A stretch of 64,000 nt of DNA from Cyrtodaria siliqua. Lineage: Eukaryota; Mollusca; Bivalvia; Adapedonta; Hiatellidae. The notes below the pieces were generated by a model. That model saw only the letters and a list, made by a program, of their open reading frames with translations, was not told where the DNA came from and ran no database searches. The stretch is taken from the NCBI GenBank assembly GCA_037043455.1, contig JAWPHD010001276.1:62001-126000 (forward strand). Direction: 5' to 3'. A program made the position numbers and the translations under genes. Below are positions 1 through 11,575 of the stretch, in pieces. Each line of letters opens with the position of its first letter. Position 1 is the first letter of the stretch.

Positions 1-1140
1 TCAATGAAAGAGGAGTGCTTTTAAAATTACGAAATTGGGAATGTTTTTGCGAACATATTTCAGTGTTTTTTATACAATGGCAGAATGGGCAATTCCCGTC
101 AATGCCAAACATTAAATGTGTTACGTTTGTATACTGAAATAATTTCTTTTTTAACATATTGGAGGTAATTCTGATACTTTGCTTAGAAAATAAAAAAATA
201 ACACAAGTGTTTGAAAATCACATTTCTAATTATATCAATGTTCATATGTTTAATTTATGTCCCTAAAATGTCATGAATTTTTTTTTTGTTCAGTATATAC
301 AACAAAAATATACTTGTAACGCAACACGGTTTTCCTTTTTATTTTCAATGTAAACATTGGGTACTGCTGGGTGATAAATCATGTACTACAGATGTTTTTG
401 TTTTCATAACCTTTGTTGCTTTGAAGAAAAACAATTAATCATAAAATACATGTGAAACAATGATAGCACGTCATAATCTGCAGAATTGAAGGCTTTATTT
501 TTTAACGAAAAAAATCAATGTAAATACTATGGAATTTATGTTGTTGATTTTCAATAAAAATTTAAATGGTGGGTTCTTAAATTGTATAAATGGAGACGAT
601 ATTTTCTCTTTTCAGAATGTAAGATGAATTCATTTTGATTAAAAAAGCGCAAACATATTGTACATTGTACAGCTATACATAATTTTTACCAAGCAACAGT
701 ACCGCATATTTACATTCAAAATAAAAGAACAATCTTACGTGTTGTTGAGTATGTGTCTTTGTTGTTACCACAACTCAAAAATGATGTGGTGCTTCTTTGT
801 GTATACGCACCTCATATCTAAAATACTGAAAACACAGACTCGAGTTAAAAACTCGATTGTAAATACAAACGTCTTGACCATTTGTGCAGAAAAATAATTG
901 AAACCGGAAACACGTGTCCGTAATTTTTTCTTTTTATTATAGTATGTTTGACCATCCACATTTAGTTCGCCGATATAAAGATGAAGGTCCCCTCTTTGTT
1001 TATTTATTAATGTAGTGTCTTTCTGTCGTTTTGTGTATCTTCGATATAAGGTGCATCTGTATCAGTCAATCAGAAACGATACGAGAATCTCGGCAAACTT
1101 CAAACTTTTTTTAGAAGAACTGTTCTAGACGTTTGTCTTA
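1..1140. other. AT-rich intergenic DNA, nothing recognised
   Basis: No coding exon, RNA gene or clear repeat can be supported here. Short ORFs on both strands look like chance openings in AT-rich sequence. Confidence 0.6.
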
Positions 1141-1142
1141 AA

Positions 1143-1570
1143 AACAATTGAATTGAATTGAATTGGGTTTTCAGGCGCACCAACACATGAAAGGTTATAT
1201 GGCGCCTAACAGGCATGAACATGTCAGGCTCATCCTCCATGTATATCGAGATAAAATATGGAAAATGGGCCTAGAACCTTCTCACCATGAACTGCAGAGT
1301 TGCTGCAAATTCTATCGTAGAAACTCCATTTACGCTGGAGCCACGTTTATTGTTTTTCTGCCACTGCTCTTTTGATGTGAGCGAGATGGCACCTGAAACA
1401 ATGCAGGGATCATGATGAAGACCTTTAATGAACATGAACAAAAAATGATAAAATGAACATGAATTTTGTGGGATTCTACCCCTCTGCCTACCCCTCCAAA
1501 GGGATCTGCAGTGGCCATATTCTTTGCCCCGTGACCAAACGAGGTCCCCGGGAACTACACGGGGCTATTA
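1143..1570 (+). repeat. Dispersed repeat family B, copy 1
   Basis: The copy begins with a short ATTGA run, then a segment reading gttatatggcgcc, then ctgcagagttgctgcaaat, then an ACTCCATTT...GCTGGAGCCAC block, and ends near gggaactacacgggg. The same blocks in the same order recur at 37.69 and 40.60 kb. It looks like a short non-autonomous element of unknown class. No protein coding is seen. Confidence 0.7.
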
Positions 1571-1740
1571 AAACAAGCAAGCGTCGCAGATGATATAGAC
1601 TAAATTAACGAGATGCTTGTCTCCTTAGCCGTAATACAATGTGGTTCTGCAGTTGTTTATTGGGCTCCTTACTGGCATTGATAAACATTGTCTCTAATCC
1701 ATAAACACATCATTATCTCCAGCTCTTATCCATAAACACA

Positions 1741-1990
1741 CCACGTGTCCTTGTGGAGCAGTCGGGAATGCAGCCCGGGTTCGATTCTCTGTCACGGTGT
1801 TTTAAGTGAGAGCACTGAGGTTACATGGTGGTCGCCCCTTTGAACGCGTTGGTTTCCCCCAGGGCTGTGACACGAGAAGTGCATCTAGTTTGTCCCAATG
1901 CATGCGTCGCTCATTGCACATGTCACTCACTGAAAAGCCTCGTGCAAAACACGAAATGCTTTAACAGGTAGAGCTTACCATAAATAAGAA
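1741..1990 (+). repeat. Possible tRNA-derived SINE
   Basis: A segment near 1747-1800 has a B-box-like gggttcgattct preceded by an A-box-like tggagcagtcggga. It does not fold into a plausible intact tRNA by eye and runs on into unique-looking sequence, so a SINE head is more likely than a tRNA gene. Confidence 0.3.
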
Positions 1991-2535
1991 TATGTTGGCA
2001 TCTGGATATATACTGAACTCTATTCATCCAACATATACGAACATAAACTGCAGCCGTTTTTATGAAGTGTTAGACAGTCATATCACTTGTGAAGTTGTGA
2101 TGATGGTATATAAATAAACACGTCTACGGCAGTCTAGCTCCCATATGATTGCTTTTACCAGTATCTCTTCATGGTCGAATATAACTCTTCACATTCACGC
2201 GATTCCGATTACCTCCCTTGGCTTAAATTATAAGAACAGAGATATGTGAAGTTGATCTTATGAGTGTTTTGCTTCCCTCCAGATTTGGACAAGCGCCAGT
2301 CTAGATACTTCAACATGTGCCTCATTCAATCAAAGTGCATTTATCTTTTTACAGGAACGCCGCAGGTACCTTCCACAGAGCACTATGGTACTGGCAGTAT
2401 TGAAATACTCCTCCGCACAGCAGAAAACTTCTCACCGTATCTAAATGGCAACTGATGTACATGTTGACTCATCCGCAAATGAATGTTCTGAAAGTTCTCG
2501 AACTCACAGCAGTGCCGGCAGAACGCTATATATTT
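1991..2535. other. Intergenic, nothing recognised
   Basis: No supported gene or repeat is seen between the possible SINE and the minisatellite. Confidence 0.5.
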
Positions 2536-2539
2536 TATA

Positions 2540-2980
2540 GATGATATAACAGCCAATACCGATGACAGCCAAAACCGATATGACAGCAAAATCGACATGA
2601 CAGCCAATACCGATATGACAACCAAAACCGACACGACAGCCAATACCGATTTAACAGCCAAACACCGATATAGCAGCCAACACCGACTTGACAGCGAATA
2701 CCGATGACAATTACTTCTGATATAACAGTCCAAATCGATATGACAGACAATACCCATATAACAGTCCAAACCGATATGACAGACAATACCCATATAACAG
2801 TCCAAACCGATATGACAGACAATACCCATATAACAGTCCAAACCGATATGACAGACAATACCCATATAACAGTCCAAACCGATATGACAGACAATACCCA
2901 TATAACAGTCCAAACCGATATGACAGACAATACCCATATAACAGTCAAAACCAATATGACAGCCAATGCCGATATATATA
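2540..2980. repeat. Minisatellite, 18-bp unit with 36-bp higher order
   Basis: Imperfect 18-bp units (gatatgacagccaatacc type) occupy the left half. From about 2722 they become a regular 36-bp dimer pairing a gacagacaataccc unit with an aacagtccaaacc unit, about six times. Because 18 and 36 are multiples of three, the array is open in several frames on both strands; these openings are not taken as genes. Confidence 0.9.
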
Positions 2981-3725
2981 TAATAATAATTCAATTAAAG
3001 CTGGCAATTATTTTTCTCAGATATTTAATATGTTTTTCACGAAACTGTTAATGTTGATAGATAAATACAAAAAGTATATAAAGCTTGCTTGTCATAATAC
3101 ACACATGCGTTGTAAAGTCGTTTATGAAAACTGAATAGTTTAATTTGTTTGCATACTATAAAAGTGTATTACATTAATGTGTATTTACCAAATTTGCTAT
3201 TTACATTTATAAATTAATCAAACAGTTGAAGTGTCTTTCAAAAGACAATGTGTCGACGCTGCAAAGATCGGTTTTCCGTAACGTCATCAGAACTGTGTTT
3301 ATAACAGTGCTCATAAAATCAACATATTTTGGCAGTCTTCCTTCTCATAACTGTGAACAATACAGTCTGCCAATTTTCCTGGTTATCAGGAAGTTGCCAT
3401 CACATTTCAGTTTTTCCAGTGGATGTATGTATGACAGGAATTAGTAGTGTGATTGGGGATTCAGGGCTGCCAGTTTACCGGGATAAATAAAAAAGGAAAT
3501 ACTGTTTTACTCAGTTTATGTTGGTTACAATTTGTGTAGTCTTTGGTATGACCCAGTCGGGGATTACAATCAGACACATGTTAATGGTTGGATAATCTGC
3601 GCATGATCCAATGTTTATAATTTTTACAGTATGGCTGTTTAAGTCTTGTCCTGCAAAACCATTATAGGAATAAAGCAGCACACATGTAAGATTAAAAATA
3701 CGTATACCAGATTGCTCTTGTGCAG
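2981..3725. other. Intergenic, nothing recognised
   Basis: AT-rich DNA with no supported coding, RNA or repeat feature. Confidence 0.5.
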
Positions 3726-3726
3726 T

Positions 3727-3904
3727 TATTGTGGCTGATTTCTGTCATTTCGTCTTTTCCTATTTCGCCGCGAAAAGACGACCGAACGAAAAGAAGACAA
3801 AACGAAAAGACGTGTGTGTCACATTCAGTGATTAAAAGTTCAGTGCAAAAAGACGCCACGCATCCAAAATAACGAAAATACAAAATGGCAAAAATCAGCC
3901 ACCA
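3727..3904. mobile_element. Small MITE with imperfect terminal inverted repeats
   Basis: The left end reads tgtggctgatttctgtcatt and the right end, reverse-complemented, reads tggtggctgatttttgccat. This gives an imperfect inverted repeat of about 24 bp around an interior rich in gaaaagacg. Length is about 178 bp with no coding capacity. The superfamily is not clear. Confidence 0.55.
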
Positions 3905-4320
3905 TAGGCAATTGATATGTTGACAAATAAAAACATGATACAGGCACTTAAAAAAGAGGACACAAACATGTAATGAGATCCATCTACTAAATGGTGCTAA
4001 TCACAAATATTACACATACGCATGTATAGACCTCAATTGAAAAAAATCTACCATATACAACTGGAAGTATGTGAGTCATGCCGCTAATTAATCTACAAAA
4101 GAACCTGCTATGACTATCCGGAAACTAGTAACTACCTTGCCTTAACTATGATATTGATTAACATAAACGTATACTCTTTAATTACTACATAAATACACCC
4201 TACAGGATGCATTTCTACAGCTGCCTATTCAAACTTTCAAATGTTTCTAGCAGGACTACGAACTACGAGCTAACTTCCCACACCTGTTTCTAGCTGTTAT
4301 TTAATTGTATGGATACTGAA
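3905..4320. other. Intergenic, possibly decayed retrotransposon sequence
   Basis: Nothing definite. This lies just upstream of the readable non-LTR remnant and may be its more decayed portion. Confidence 0.3.
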
Positions 4321-4334
4321 TACATGTACTTATA

Positions 4335-5145
4335 AAGAACTGTACATTTATATGTACCTAACCATTGTGTATAATATGATGTTGGATGATATAGCAAAAT
4401 ATAAAATATCCTAACAAACAAAATTGGGCAAGTCAAGTTAAATATATTTTTGATAAACTTAAAATAGGTTTTATGTCAATTTTTAAACAACGATTAAAGG
4501 ATACATTTATTCAAAGTTAGAATGAAGAATTAGTGAACTCAACCCGTGCTAGGACATACGTATTGTTTTCAGAATTTCGCTTTCAACCGTATTTAGAAAA
4601 TGTAAATTTAAGAAAATTCAGATGTGCTTTAAGCAGATTACGAGTGTCATCTCACCGTCTTTAAGTGGAGACGGGGAGATGGCACAAACCACAAAAAATA
4701 CCACTACATGAACGTAAATGTCAGTTATGTAACAATCTCGAGGATGAATTCCATTTCTTGTTTGAATGCACAATGTACAAAGAACTGCGTTTAAAATATA
4801 TCAAATCATACTACTGGAAGCATCCTAATATTCTGAAGTTTACTGAACTCATGAACAATAACAATGTACGCATAGAAAGAAACCTTGCCATGTATGTTTT
4901 TGAAAGTTTTAAAATACGTAATGAATTATAATAATACATAAGATTCTCCTCGTCAACTCATTTGATAGGAGTATATGAATACTTCATTGCTATAACAAGT
5001 ATACTTCAGTTGAACCATGCTTAATCACTTGATAATAGTTACTATGTTTTCTGTATCACCACCTATTGATATTTTGTATATTGTTAAATAAGCATCTGTG
5101 TACTCATTTTGTATGAAATAAACTATTCTATTCTATTTATAAAAT
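4335..5145 (+). pseudogene. 3' end of a non-LTR retrotransposon (reverse transcriptase C-terminus)
   Basis: One plus-strand frame reads for about 190 codons to a stop at 4929-4931. It passes through NWASQVKYIF, SRLRVSSHRL and VETGRW, then a zinc-knuckle-like C-x2-C-x7-H-x4-C (CQLC...EDEFHFLFEC, about 4720-4770), typical of the region after the RT domain in invertebrate LINEs. The frame is broken by stops including TAG near 4518 (probably a former Trp codon) and TAA at 4662-4664 (probably a former Lys codon). A 3' untranslated tail ends near aataaactattctattct at about 5140. The upstream RT and endonuclease parts are absent, so this is a 5'-truncated dead copy. The clade is not assigned. Confidence 0.75.
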
Positions 5146-5364
5146 AAACAGTAATTTACGGCATGAATACTGAAGAGACTCTGCAATGAATGCTTGTTTT
5201 GAAAATCAATATATATCCAGTATGATATCTTAAAACTGCAATTTAGAAATATTATAACTACTTATTCAGTAATAAATGAAATATATACATATCCGTGAAC
5301 ATATAACTCAGTGTAATATTTCAAATTCATTCCAAAACAGTTGATTTCCCTATCAACTAAAAGG

Positions 5365-5455
5365 GTTCCACGGTCGCCCGTCGTGTGCTTATTTCACTTC
5401 TGCTAACAGTTATTGGACATGTGTTACAACATTCTTTGAGGAAAGATAAAGATTT
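5365..5455 (+). repeat. Fragment of the pearl-like family F element
   Basis: The blocks gggttccacgg and gtgtgcttatttcac, then ttattggacatgtgttac, match the beginning and core of the larger element at 54.2 kb. Confidence 0.55.
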
Positions 5456-5990
5456 GTGGGATATAGAATATGAGGACTAACTAAAAAATAATTAGTGACT
5501 ATAAAATGTATCACTGTTTTTTATAAGTTAAGTCAATATTGTATTATGTGTCCTAAAAAAACTTGTTGATACGTAATATATCATCAAAACGTTTTATTCC
5601 TAATAAATTGTGGTGTAACGCGTAAACCTAATTTGAGGTAATAATATGATAAACTTAAGCACCCCCACCCCCACACCTCCCCCTTCAACACCGCCCCACC
5701 CCCCAAAAAAAACAACAACAAATAATCTAAAAAAACAACATTTATGCTTAAAATTGTATTTTTTTGCTTTCCTCTAAATATATAGTCCATCATAATTTCT
5801 GTTGTAATTATTTTGAGGTTGTTTCCTAAAACTTGGCAGACTTACTTGGCATAAAAGGCACACACAGCAATATTGATTATTTTTTTACATACTACCGGCG
5901 TCCCGTTAGTTTTTCACATAACTTGCATTCGTGCAATCATTAATATGAATGATTACAATGGTATATTACGAACTGGTGATTATTGCACCA
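5456..5990. other. Intergenic with a C-rich/A-rich low-complexity strip
   Basis: No gene. A polypyrimidine strip rich in CCCCACC runs through about 5658-5705, followed by AACAAC repeats. Confidence 0.5.
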
Positions 5991-5994
5991 ATAT

Positions 5995-6300
5995 ATCCAC
6001 TACCAATCTTGCCACATATGAAAATCATATGATTTTTATCATATGAGAATCATAAAAAAGGAGCAACATATGATTTTTATATGAAACATATGAAAGCATA
6101 TGAGAATCATGATTTGCATATGAAAGGAGCTTCATATGAAATGCGCACGATTTTCATATTAAGTTCATATGACAATCATATGAAGCTCCTATTATATGAA
6201 AATCATATGAAGCTCCTATTATATGAAAATCATGTGTAAGGTATCATATGAAATGCATGTGAAAGGAGTTTCATATGAAAATCATATACTTATAAATATC
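5995..6300. repeat. Dense array of CATATGA-type short palindromic words
   Basis: The hexamer CATATG and variants of tcatatgaaaatcatatg recur many times in both orientations, interspersed with gaagctcctattatatg and aaaggagcttcatatg. The segment is therefore a patchwork of short direct and inverted repeats able to form many alternative hairpins. A related short piece is at 14.29 kb. Confidence 0.7.
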
Positions 6301-7100
6301 TCGTGAAACCTAAAAACTTCAAAATTCACTTAACAATCTGTGTTTTTAATGACCGTTACATTAATATATATGTTGTTTCGTCTTTCTTAAAAGCCAATCA
6401 GAACGTTTTGATAGTTTATTCAGATTTAAAAGGTGCATTTTAAAGTTGAATGGTTGCATTTATACGGATTTCTTTATAGTTGTTTGGTTTAACACTTTAA
6501 CAAGTATCACTTCCAGAAGCATCCTATTTAATCCCAATCTTGTCTGTTTTTGGTGATATAATGGTTAACTTACATGCTCATTGATCTTTGACATGTTCTT
6601 GAAGTGTACTGTATAGCTACATCCATTCATGGTTGATGTATTTACTAGAGGAATCGTCTTGATAGCATAAGATTAAAATTATTTTGTATTCTCGATGTCA
6701 CACCCTCACCGGTAGTAGCCCTGAATAACCAAATGAATAGTTTATTTAGCTCAGGTCTATAAATGGGACTTTGGTTTGTGTTTAGGTCAAACAAAAAAAT
6801 AACTGGCTTCATTTATACATATAGTGATGCATATAGATCATGTCTTACAGGGACACACGGCACCCTTGACTATTTCAAAATTCGCTGTGTTTCGTTAGTT
6901 TTTCTATATATACGAGGGTTGATCCAAAATTACGTAGACGTCGCATTAACATCTTTATTATTAAATAGTTAACAGCAAAATAATGACGTCAAATGAATTA
7001 ACATGGTAAACTATAACCTAAGCTGCGTCATCAGTATTAGGTTAGTTTTGTTTACCAAATGGGTAAATAAACTCTAATATTATACCTCATTTGCATATTC
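6301..7100. other. Intergenic; TIR-like fragments only
   Basis: No gene. At 6849-6870 an agggacacacggca motif matches the end of MITE family E. At 6910 acgagggttgatccaaaa resembles a mariner terminus, but no partner end is seen. Confidence 0.4.
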
Positions 7101-7264
7101 CACTCTTCGTTTAATGTGACGTCATCCGGTCCATAAAGTTGCATATTGACCGGGCGCCCGGTCCGATAGCTATATTAACGGTCGTGTGAAAAAAACGACG
7201 TCAAAATAAATCATAAATCGTATTGATTTAATTTGTTGGTCAGATTCGGTATAATATAACAAAT

Positions 7265-7416
7265 AATGTATGATGCTTCGGTCCATATGAAGTTTATGGA
7301 CTGGGCAGTCAGACCTAGAACGTTATATGGACCTCAGCTTCGCTTCGGTCCATATAACATTCTAGGTCTGACTGCCCAGTCCATAAACTTGCATATGGAC
7401 CTCAGCACCATACATT
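7265..7416. repeat. Near-perfect hairpin (foldback MITE)
   Basis: The left arm (7265-7333) and right arm (7347-7416) are reverse complements with few mismatches. The arms carry ggtccatat, actgggcagtcagaccta and atgtatgatg, around a loop of about 13 bases. The flank at 7110-7165 carries related pieces (cggtccataaagttgcatat), suggesting repeated activity of the family. Confidence 0.8.
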
Positions 7417-8770
7417 ATCTGTTAATTAATAGTATTTTAAAATAAATTCGATTTTATTCTTTTCAACTTACAAATATATATTTGAATTTCTAGTTAATAT
7501 CAGCAAGCATCTCCAGCTAGCCTGCTCTAGACGTCCTTGAAATATATCTCAAAACCACAGAATGATCTCTGAAAAGAGAAAACTATCAAATCGTTTTCAC
7601 TTATAAGTGCAAGAACAAAATATAACACACAACTAGAACTATGACTGAAGTTGATGAATAACGCCCTATTTGTAAGTCAAACAAAGGGTCGTAATTCTGT
7701 AATAAATTAGGCAATCAACATGTGATGTAAATGAAGTTTGGAAACAATCCTCTGGAAACTGTTTCAGAAATGAAAGAACAAAAACAAATGTGTTAGAGGA
7801 CATGACGTGACGGACAGCGTTATTCCTATATAGCCCCTACTTCTTCGAAGCGGGGAAATACATTTATTATAGTTTGTTTGATGAAATTTTTTATAGTATA
7901 ACTATTGGCCTCCAGTGCATGAAAAGATCGTGTAAAATATTGCCCAATGCCGCAGGTAGAGGGACCGAAAGATCACCTTTGGCCTCGGGCAATAGTTCAC
8001 ATGAACTCAATACACATTGGGCAAACATAACCAATGTCACGAGTAGTACCTTACCTGATTTAACCTCGCACTTTAATTTCAAATGATGGAAATGAATCTG
8101 TACTTTACGTTCACACCTTAAAAACGAAGAGAAATATTGTGAATATTGCCAATGATTAAACCCACCTAGTATAAAGTTGTACTAGATTCCAATAGTAAAT
8201 CGGTGCCACACTTTCCTGGACACATCTGTGATTCCAAATTAGCATGAAACATAGTTAGAAGGTACACGTGTAACCTCTCATCTTTATTGTTTATGGTTGG
8301 TGTTTTCTATTCCAAACGATTAATGAGGCGGGGTAGATAAGATCACCAACTTCAAAAGTCTTTTACTTGACTTTTTTTGTCAAACGTTCGCGCAAAAAGA
8401 AAGGATTTTCGTTTTTTATCCTGCTTTATTTAAATGAGCAACACTAGTTAACCCATTTACTGCTTTCAGATAGTATATGCATAATTTTTTCATAATAATA
8501 TATATATATATATATTTCATTTCGTCATATTGTTTTCATCAACCTTTAATTACTTCATGACAATGGTTATAAAAAATTATGACCTTTGCAATATATAAAG
8601 GTCAAAATCATAGTCTAGGTCACAGTTTGTTCAATCATGTTTTAATCTTAACATAAATTTCCTATGATATGTTCATGTCTTTACCAAACTAGGACCTATA
8701 TTTAAACGGAATAAAACATGTTCAACAATAAAAGTGAACTACATGTTATAGCCGTCATTCTTTAACAAGA
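7417..8770. other. Intergenic, nothing recognised
   Basis: Overlapping ORFs on both strands at 7.87-8.09 kb have no recognisable similarity and no splice context. A short TA run is at about 8499-8514. Confidence 0.5.
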
Positions 8771-8773
8771 GTA

Positions 8774-8940
8774 ATTGAATGTTGTTTAACGGCTCATCAA
8801 CACAGTATAGGTTATTTAGAGACGCCCCAGAGAGAGGAGAAGGATACATAAGAATCCGGAAACCGTGTCCTACTCTTATTATCGAATAGATTCCTATGGT
8901 TATTTAACGTGCTCGGAGGACAGAGCGATACACGGGTCTT
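8774..8940 (-). repeat. SINE family G, 3' part
   Basis: Read on the minus strand, it matches the body and tail of the fuller copy at 42.46 kb, through ccataggaatctatt, ataagagtagg, cctctctctggggcg and the tail gttaaacaacattcaatt. The tRNA-like head is missing. Confidence 0.75.
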
Positions 8941-8944
8941 TAAG

Positions 8945-9250
8945 AAGAGACGTCACTGTAAGTGACAAATGCCCAAGAAAAGTGTTTTTGTCCTCCATGT
9001 GAAACCTTGACCTCTGAGGTACTGACCTGATTACTGGACACAACACAACTTCTCAATGTGATCGTGTGTGCGAAGTTTGGTGCAATTCCCTTTAGTTCTT
9101 TCAAAGTTGTGGCTGACATAATGATTATTTTGGACGGACAGACGGACGAACACCCCCCCCCCCCCACACACACACACACACCACCACCACCACCACCACC
9201 ACACACACACCCACCACCGCGACGGGGGCATAATAAAAATAACATTTAAT
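8945..9250 (+). repeat. Pearl-like family C element with microsatellite
   Basis: It begins with gtcactgtaagtgacaaat and continues with ccttgacctctgaggtact and a tgtgcgaagtttggtgcaat block. It then reaches a ggacggacagacggac tract followed by C10, CA and CCA runs (9152-9216), and ends in gggggcataataa. The order and wording match 41.998-42.30 kb. The tract followed by simple repeats is the layout described for bivalve pearl elements. Confidence 0.65.
9152..9216. repeat. Microsatellite: C run, CA and CCA repeats
   Basis: A poly-C run followed by CACA and then CCACCA repeats. It generates proline/histidine- and glycine-rich ORFs on the two strands that are not genes. Confidence 0.9.
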
Positions 9251-9725
9251 GTGAATATCAAGGTCGGAGACGTTTAATCTAAACTTACCCGGTGGCACAT
9301 TTTTTGTACTTAGTAAGTTGGTATCTCATCCATACTGGTACACATTTTCTGAAAGTAAAATTGGTGTCTGTCAGTACATCAGTCATGTGCAAAAATCGTT
9401 TAAATTATACCCTGTACAGTTCAGTAGTAGATATTAACATGTTTTCAACAGGTAGATTGAGTCAGAGATAACATACTAAAGCTGTTTCAGTACTTAAATC
9501 TTAAAGGCCAAATAAAAATACGTGTGTGTTTCCCTTAAGCAGCTTTGAAAACATGGGTTACGGCAGAGATTTATTTTTTAGAATCTCTGCCGAGTAGCAA
9601 GCATAAATTCGATAATAACTTTTTTCTGAATAACTATTAATAACTGTTTCCATCAAAAAATAACAACAAATAAATTTGTTAGTTAAATGGCTTTTACGGC
9701 ATTTTCAGCATATGTTGGGCTTTAT
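9251..9725. other. Intergenic with one short hairpin
   Basis: No gene. cggcagagatt at about 9560 pairs with aatctctgccg at about 9581, an 11-bp stem. Confidence 0.5.
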
Positions 9726-9729
9726 ACTA

Positions 9730-9820
9730 GGCTGGTCGGTGTTTAGGTGTGACGGCAGACCACCCACTTTTTCCTGGGTAGCACCGGTACTGCATACCTT
9801 CCGCATACATTACAATCGAC
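9730..9820 (-). repeat. SINE family A fragment
   Basis: Contains the family A body words ggcagaccacccactttt, ctgggtagcaccggtactg and ataccttccgc in the reverse orientation. Head and tail are lost. Confidence 0.6.
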
Positions 9821-10309
9821 ATTAAGTAATATGAACCAGAAAACAGGAATTTAATCTTACTTTGGAATACGACCATTATATCCTTTCTGACCCAACAGGT
9901 AACCGGCCCAAGTCCTATACGGAACCAGCTGGGCATTTAATAGTAAAAAACGCATGATGATGCATGTACTTACTAAACCTCAGCTTCTGGTGAACCCAAA
10001 ATATTGAAACTGGATCTCCAACTCTGTATAGTGTAGTAATGCTCCTTGAATTCAATTCCAACTCCATTTTGCACAGTCTTTGACAAACCCACAAAACACA
10101 CTTGCAATAGCAAAGGCCCAACATACCGAAAGTGAAATGTGATGTGAGCAAGAAAGTTTTCTAATACATATATATATAGTAAAATATCCTATTACCACAC
10201 CTAGCATTTAAACAGGCGATTGTTACCAGTGTGAAAAAATATTGTCAAGACGAATTGAATCAGGCAATCGCTTGTAATAAACCTGGCATGGCAGTATTTA
10301 CATTTTAAA
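9821..10309. other. Intergenic, nothing recognised
   Basis: No supported feature before the mariner. Confidence 0.5.
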
Positions 10310-10395
10310 TACGAGGGGTGTTCAGTAAATAATGCGATTGGTATTGATACTAGAATACTATAATCATTTTTGATCAATTGTTTTTGCGATTTTCT

Positions 10396-11442
10396 TCAAA
10401 GCACTTCCCCCTTAGCCGAAACATACATTTTGAGCCGCGCAATCCACTTTTGAAACCATTTTTCGTATTCATGAACAGGTACACCCTTAAGACACTGGTA
10501 AACAGCAGAAGCCAGGGTTTCCTCGAGTTATATCCCTTCCCAGATAAGTGATTTTTTAGTCTTGGAAAGAGAAAATAGTCGCAGGGGACCAGGTCTGGCG
10601 AGTAAGGCGGGTGCAGGAGAACGGTGATCTTCTCTGACTCCAAAAAGTCCGTTACAATACGGGCTTTGTGGGCGGGCGCGTTGTCATGCAGAAGACGAAC
10701 ATACTTCAGACCTGGTATAGGGCGACGCTGTTTGTAGTACTTCTTCAATTGTTTCAATACGACGTTTTTATAAAACCGTCCTGTGACAGTTCTGCCTTTT
10801 GGCACCGCCGTCTGTATGGCGGGACCGTTAGTAGTGGAAAAAAATGCATACAGAACCTTCTTAACAGTTCGCGTTCGTTTGGCAATAATTGGTCGTTTCA
10901 TTTTTTTCGTGACCCAGATACGGTTAGATATTTTTCTTTTTGTCTCATAATAATGGACCCACGTTTTATCACCCGTAACTAAATTCTCAAACGATTTTTT
11001 GCTGTATTTCGGATACATTTTCAGAAGTTTTTTAACTTCTTTTGGTCCTCTGTCAGCAAATGCAGTATCCATCTTGCATTTATTTTCTTAACTTTCAGAT
11101 GCTTTTGGAAAATTAATTGAACTCGTGCTAAAGACAAGTTTGTCATCCGAGCTAATTGTCTTACTGTGTATCGAGCATCAGTTTTCAGGATTTCGCGGAT
11201 TTTTTCAACGTTTTTCTTGGTCGTTGACGTTACAGGACGACCATGGCGATCAGTATCTTTCAAGCGCTGTTTCCCGGATTTAAATTTGGCCACCCACCTA
11301 CAAACAGTACTATACGACATTTGACCATCCCGTAATTGTCACACACCTCTTGGTGAATGTCTTTAGGCTTCAACCCAAGTAATGACCTACCTCTAATATA
11401 GGCCCTAATTTCAAGCACATTTTCTGCTCGTTTGGCAGTCAT
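10396..11442 (-). pseudogene. Frameshifted mariner transposase (DD34D)
   Basis: The coding region starts at ATG 11440-11442 (MTAKRAENVLEIRAYI). After a frameshift near 11320 it continues with a helix-turn-helix segment (STVCRWVAKFKSG and VRQLARMTNLS). After a second shift near 11060 the catalytic domain follows in one frame: Asp in TGDKTW (about 10968-10970), Asp in LLHDNAPAH, and Asp in SPDLVPCDYF with exactly 34 residues between the last two, the DD34D signature of mariner. A further frame change near 10520 precedes the C-terminal part (EYEKWFQKWIARLK), which ends at the stop 10396-10398. Mariner transposases act as cut-and-paste enzymes at TA sites. At least three frameshifts mean this copy encodes no full-length enzyme. 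Confidence 0.9.
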
Positions 11443-11497
11443 TTTGCATATAGTGTAACGAATACGCTATAAAGCAATGTACATTGCACCAAGGTCG

Positions 11498-11575
11498 GTG
11501 AATGTATGAATGAGATTGTGAATGTATGAATGAGATTGTGAATGTATGAATGAGATTGTGAATGTATGAATGAGA
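11498..11575. repeat. 20-bp tandem repeat x4 inside the mariner
   Basis: The unit gtgaatgtatgaatgagatt is repeated almost perfectly four times in the 5' untranslated side of the transposon, between the transposase start and the right inverted repeat. Confidence 0.95.

Noticed and set aside
2535..3051. Long repetitive ORFs on both strands (TVQTDMTDNTHI and CYMGIVCHIGLD types)
   Set aside because: They are by-products of an 18/36-bp minisatellite, open on both strands because the period is a multiple of three.
6910..6940. A second mariner
   Set aside because: Only one TIR-like stretch (acgagggttgatccaaaa) is present, with no opposite end or transposase remnant.
7874..8086. Overlapping 60-70 codon ORFs on both strands
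   Set aside because: Mirror-image openings with no known similarity or splice sites.
9031..9261. Glycine/tryptophan-rich and proline/histidine-rich ORFs
   Set aside because: They translate the C, CA and CCA microsatellite.
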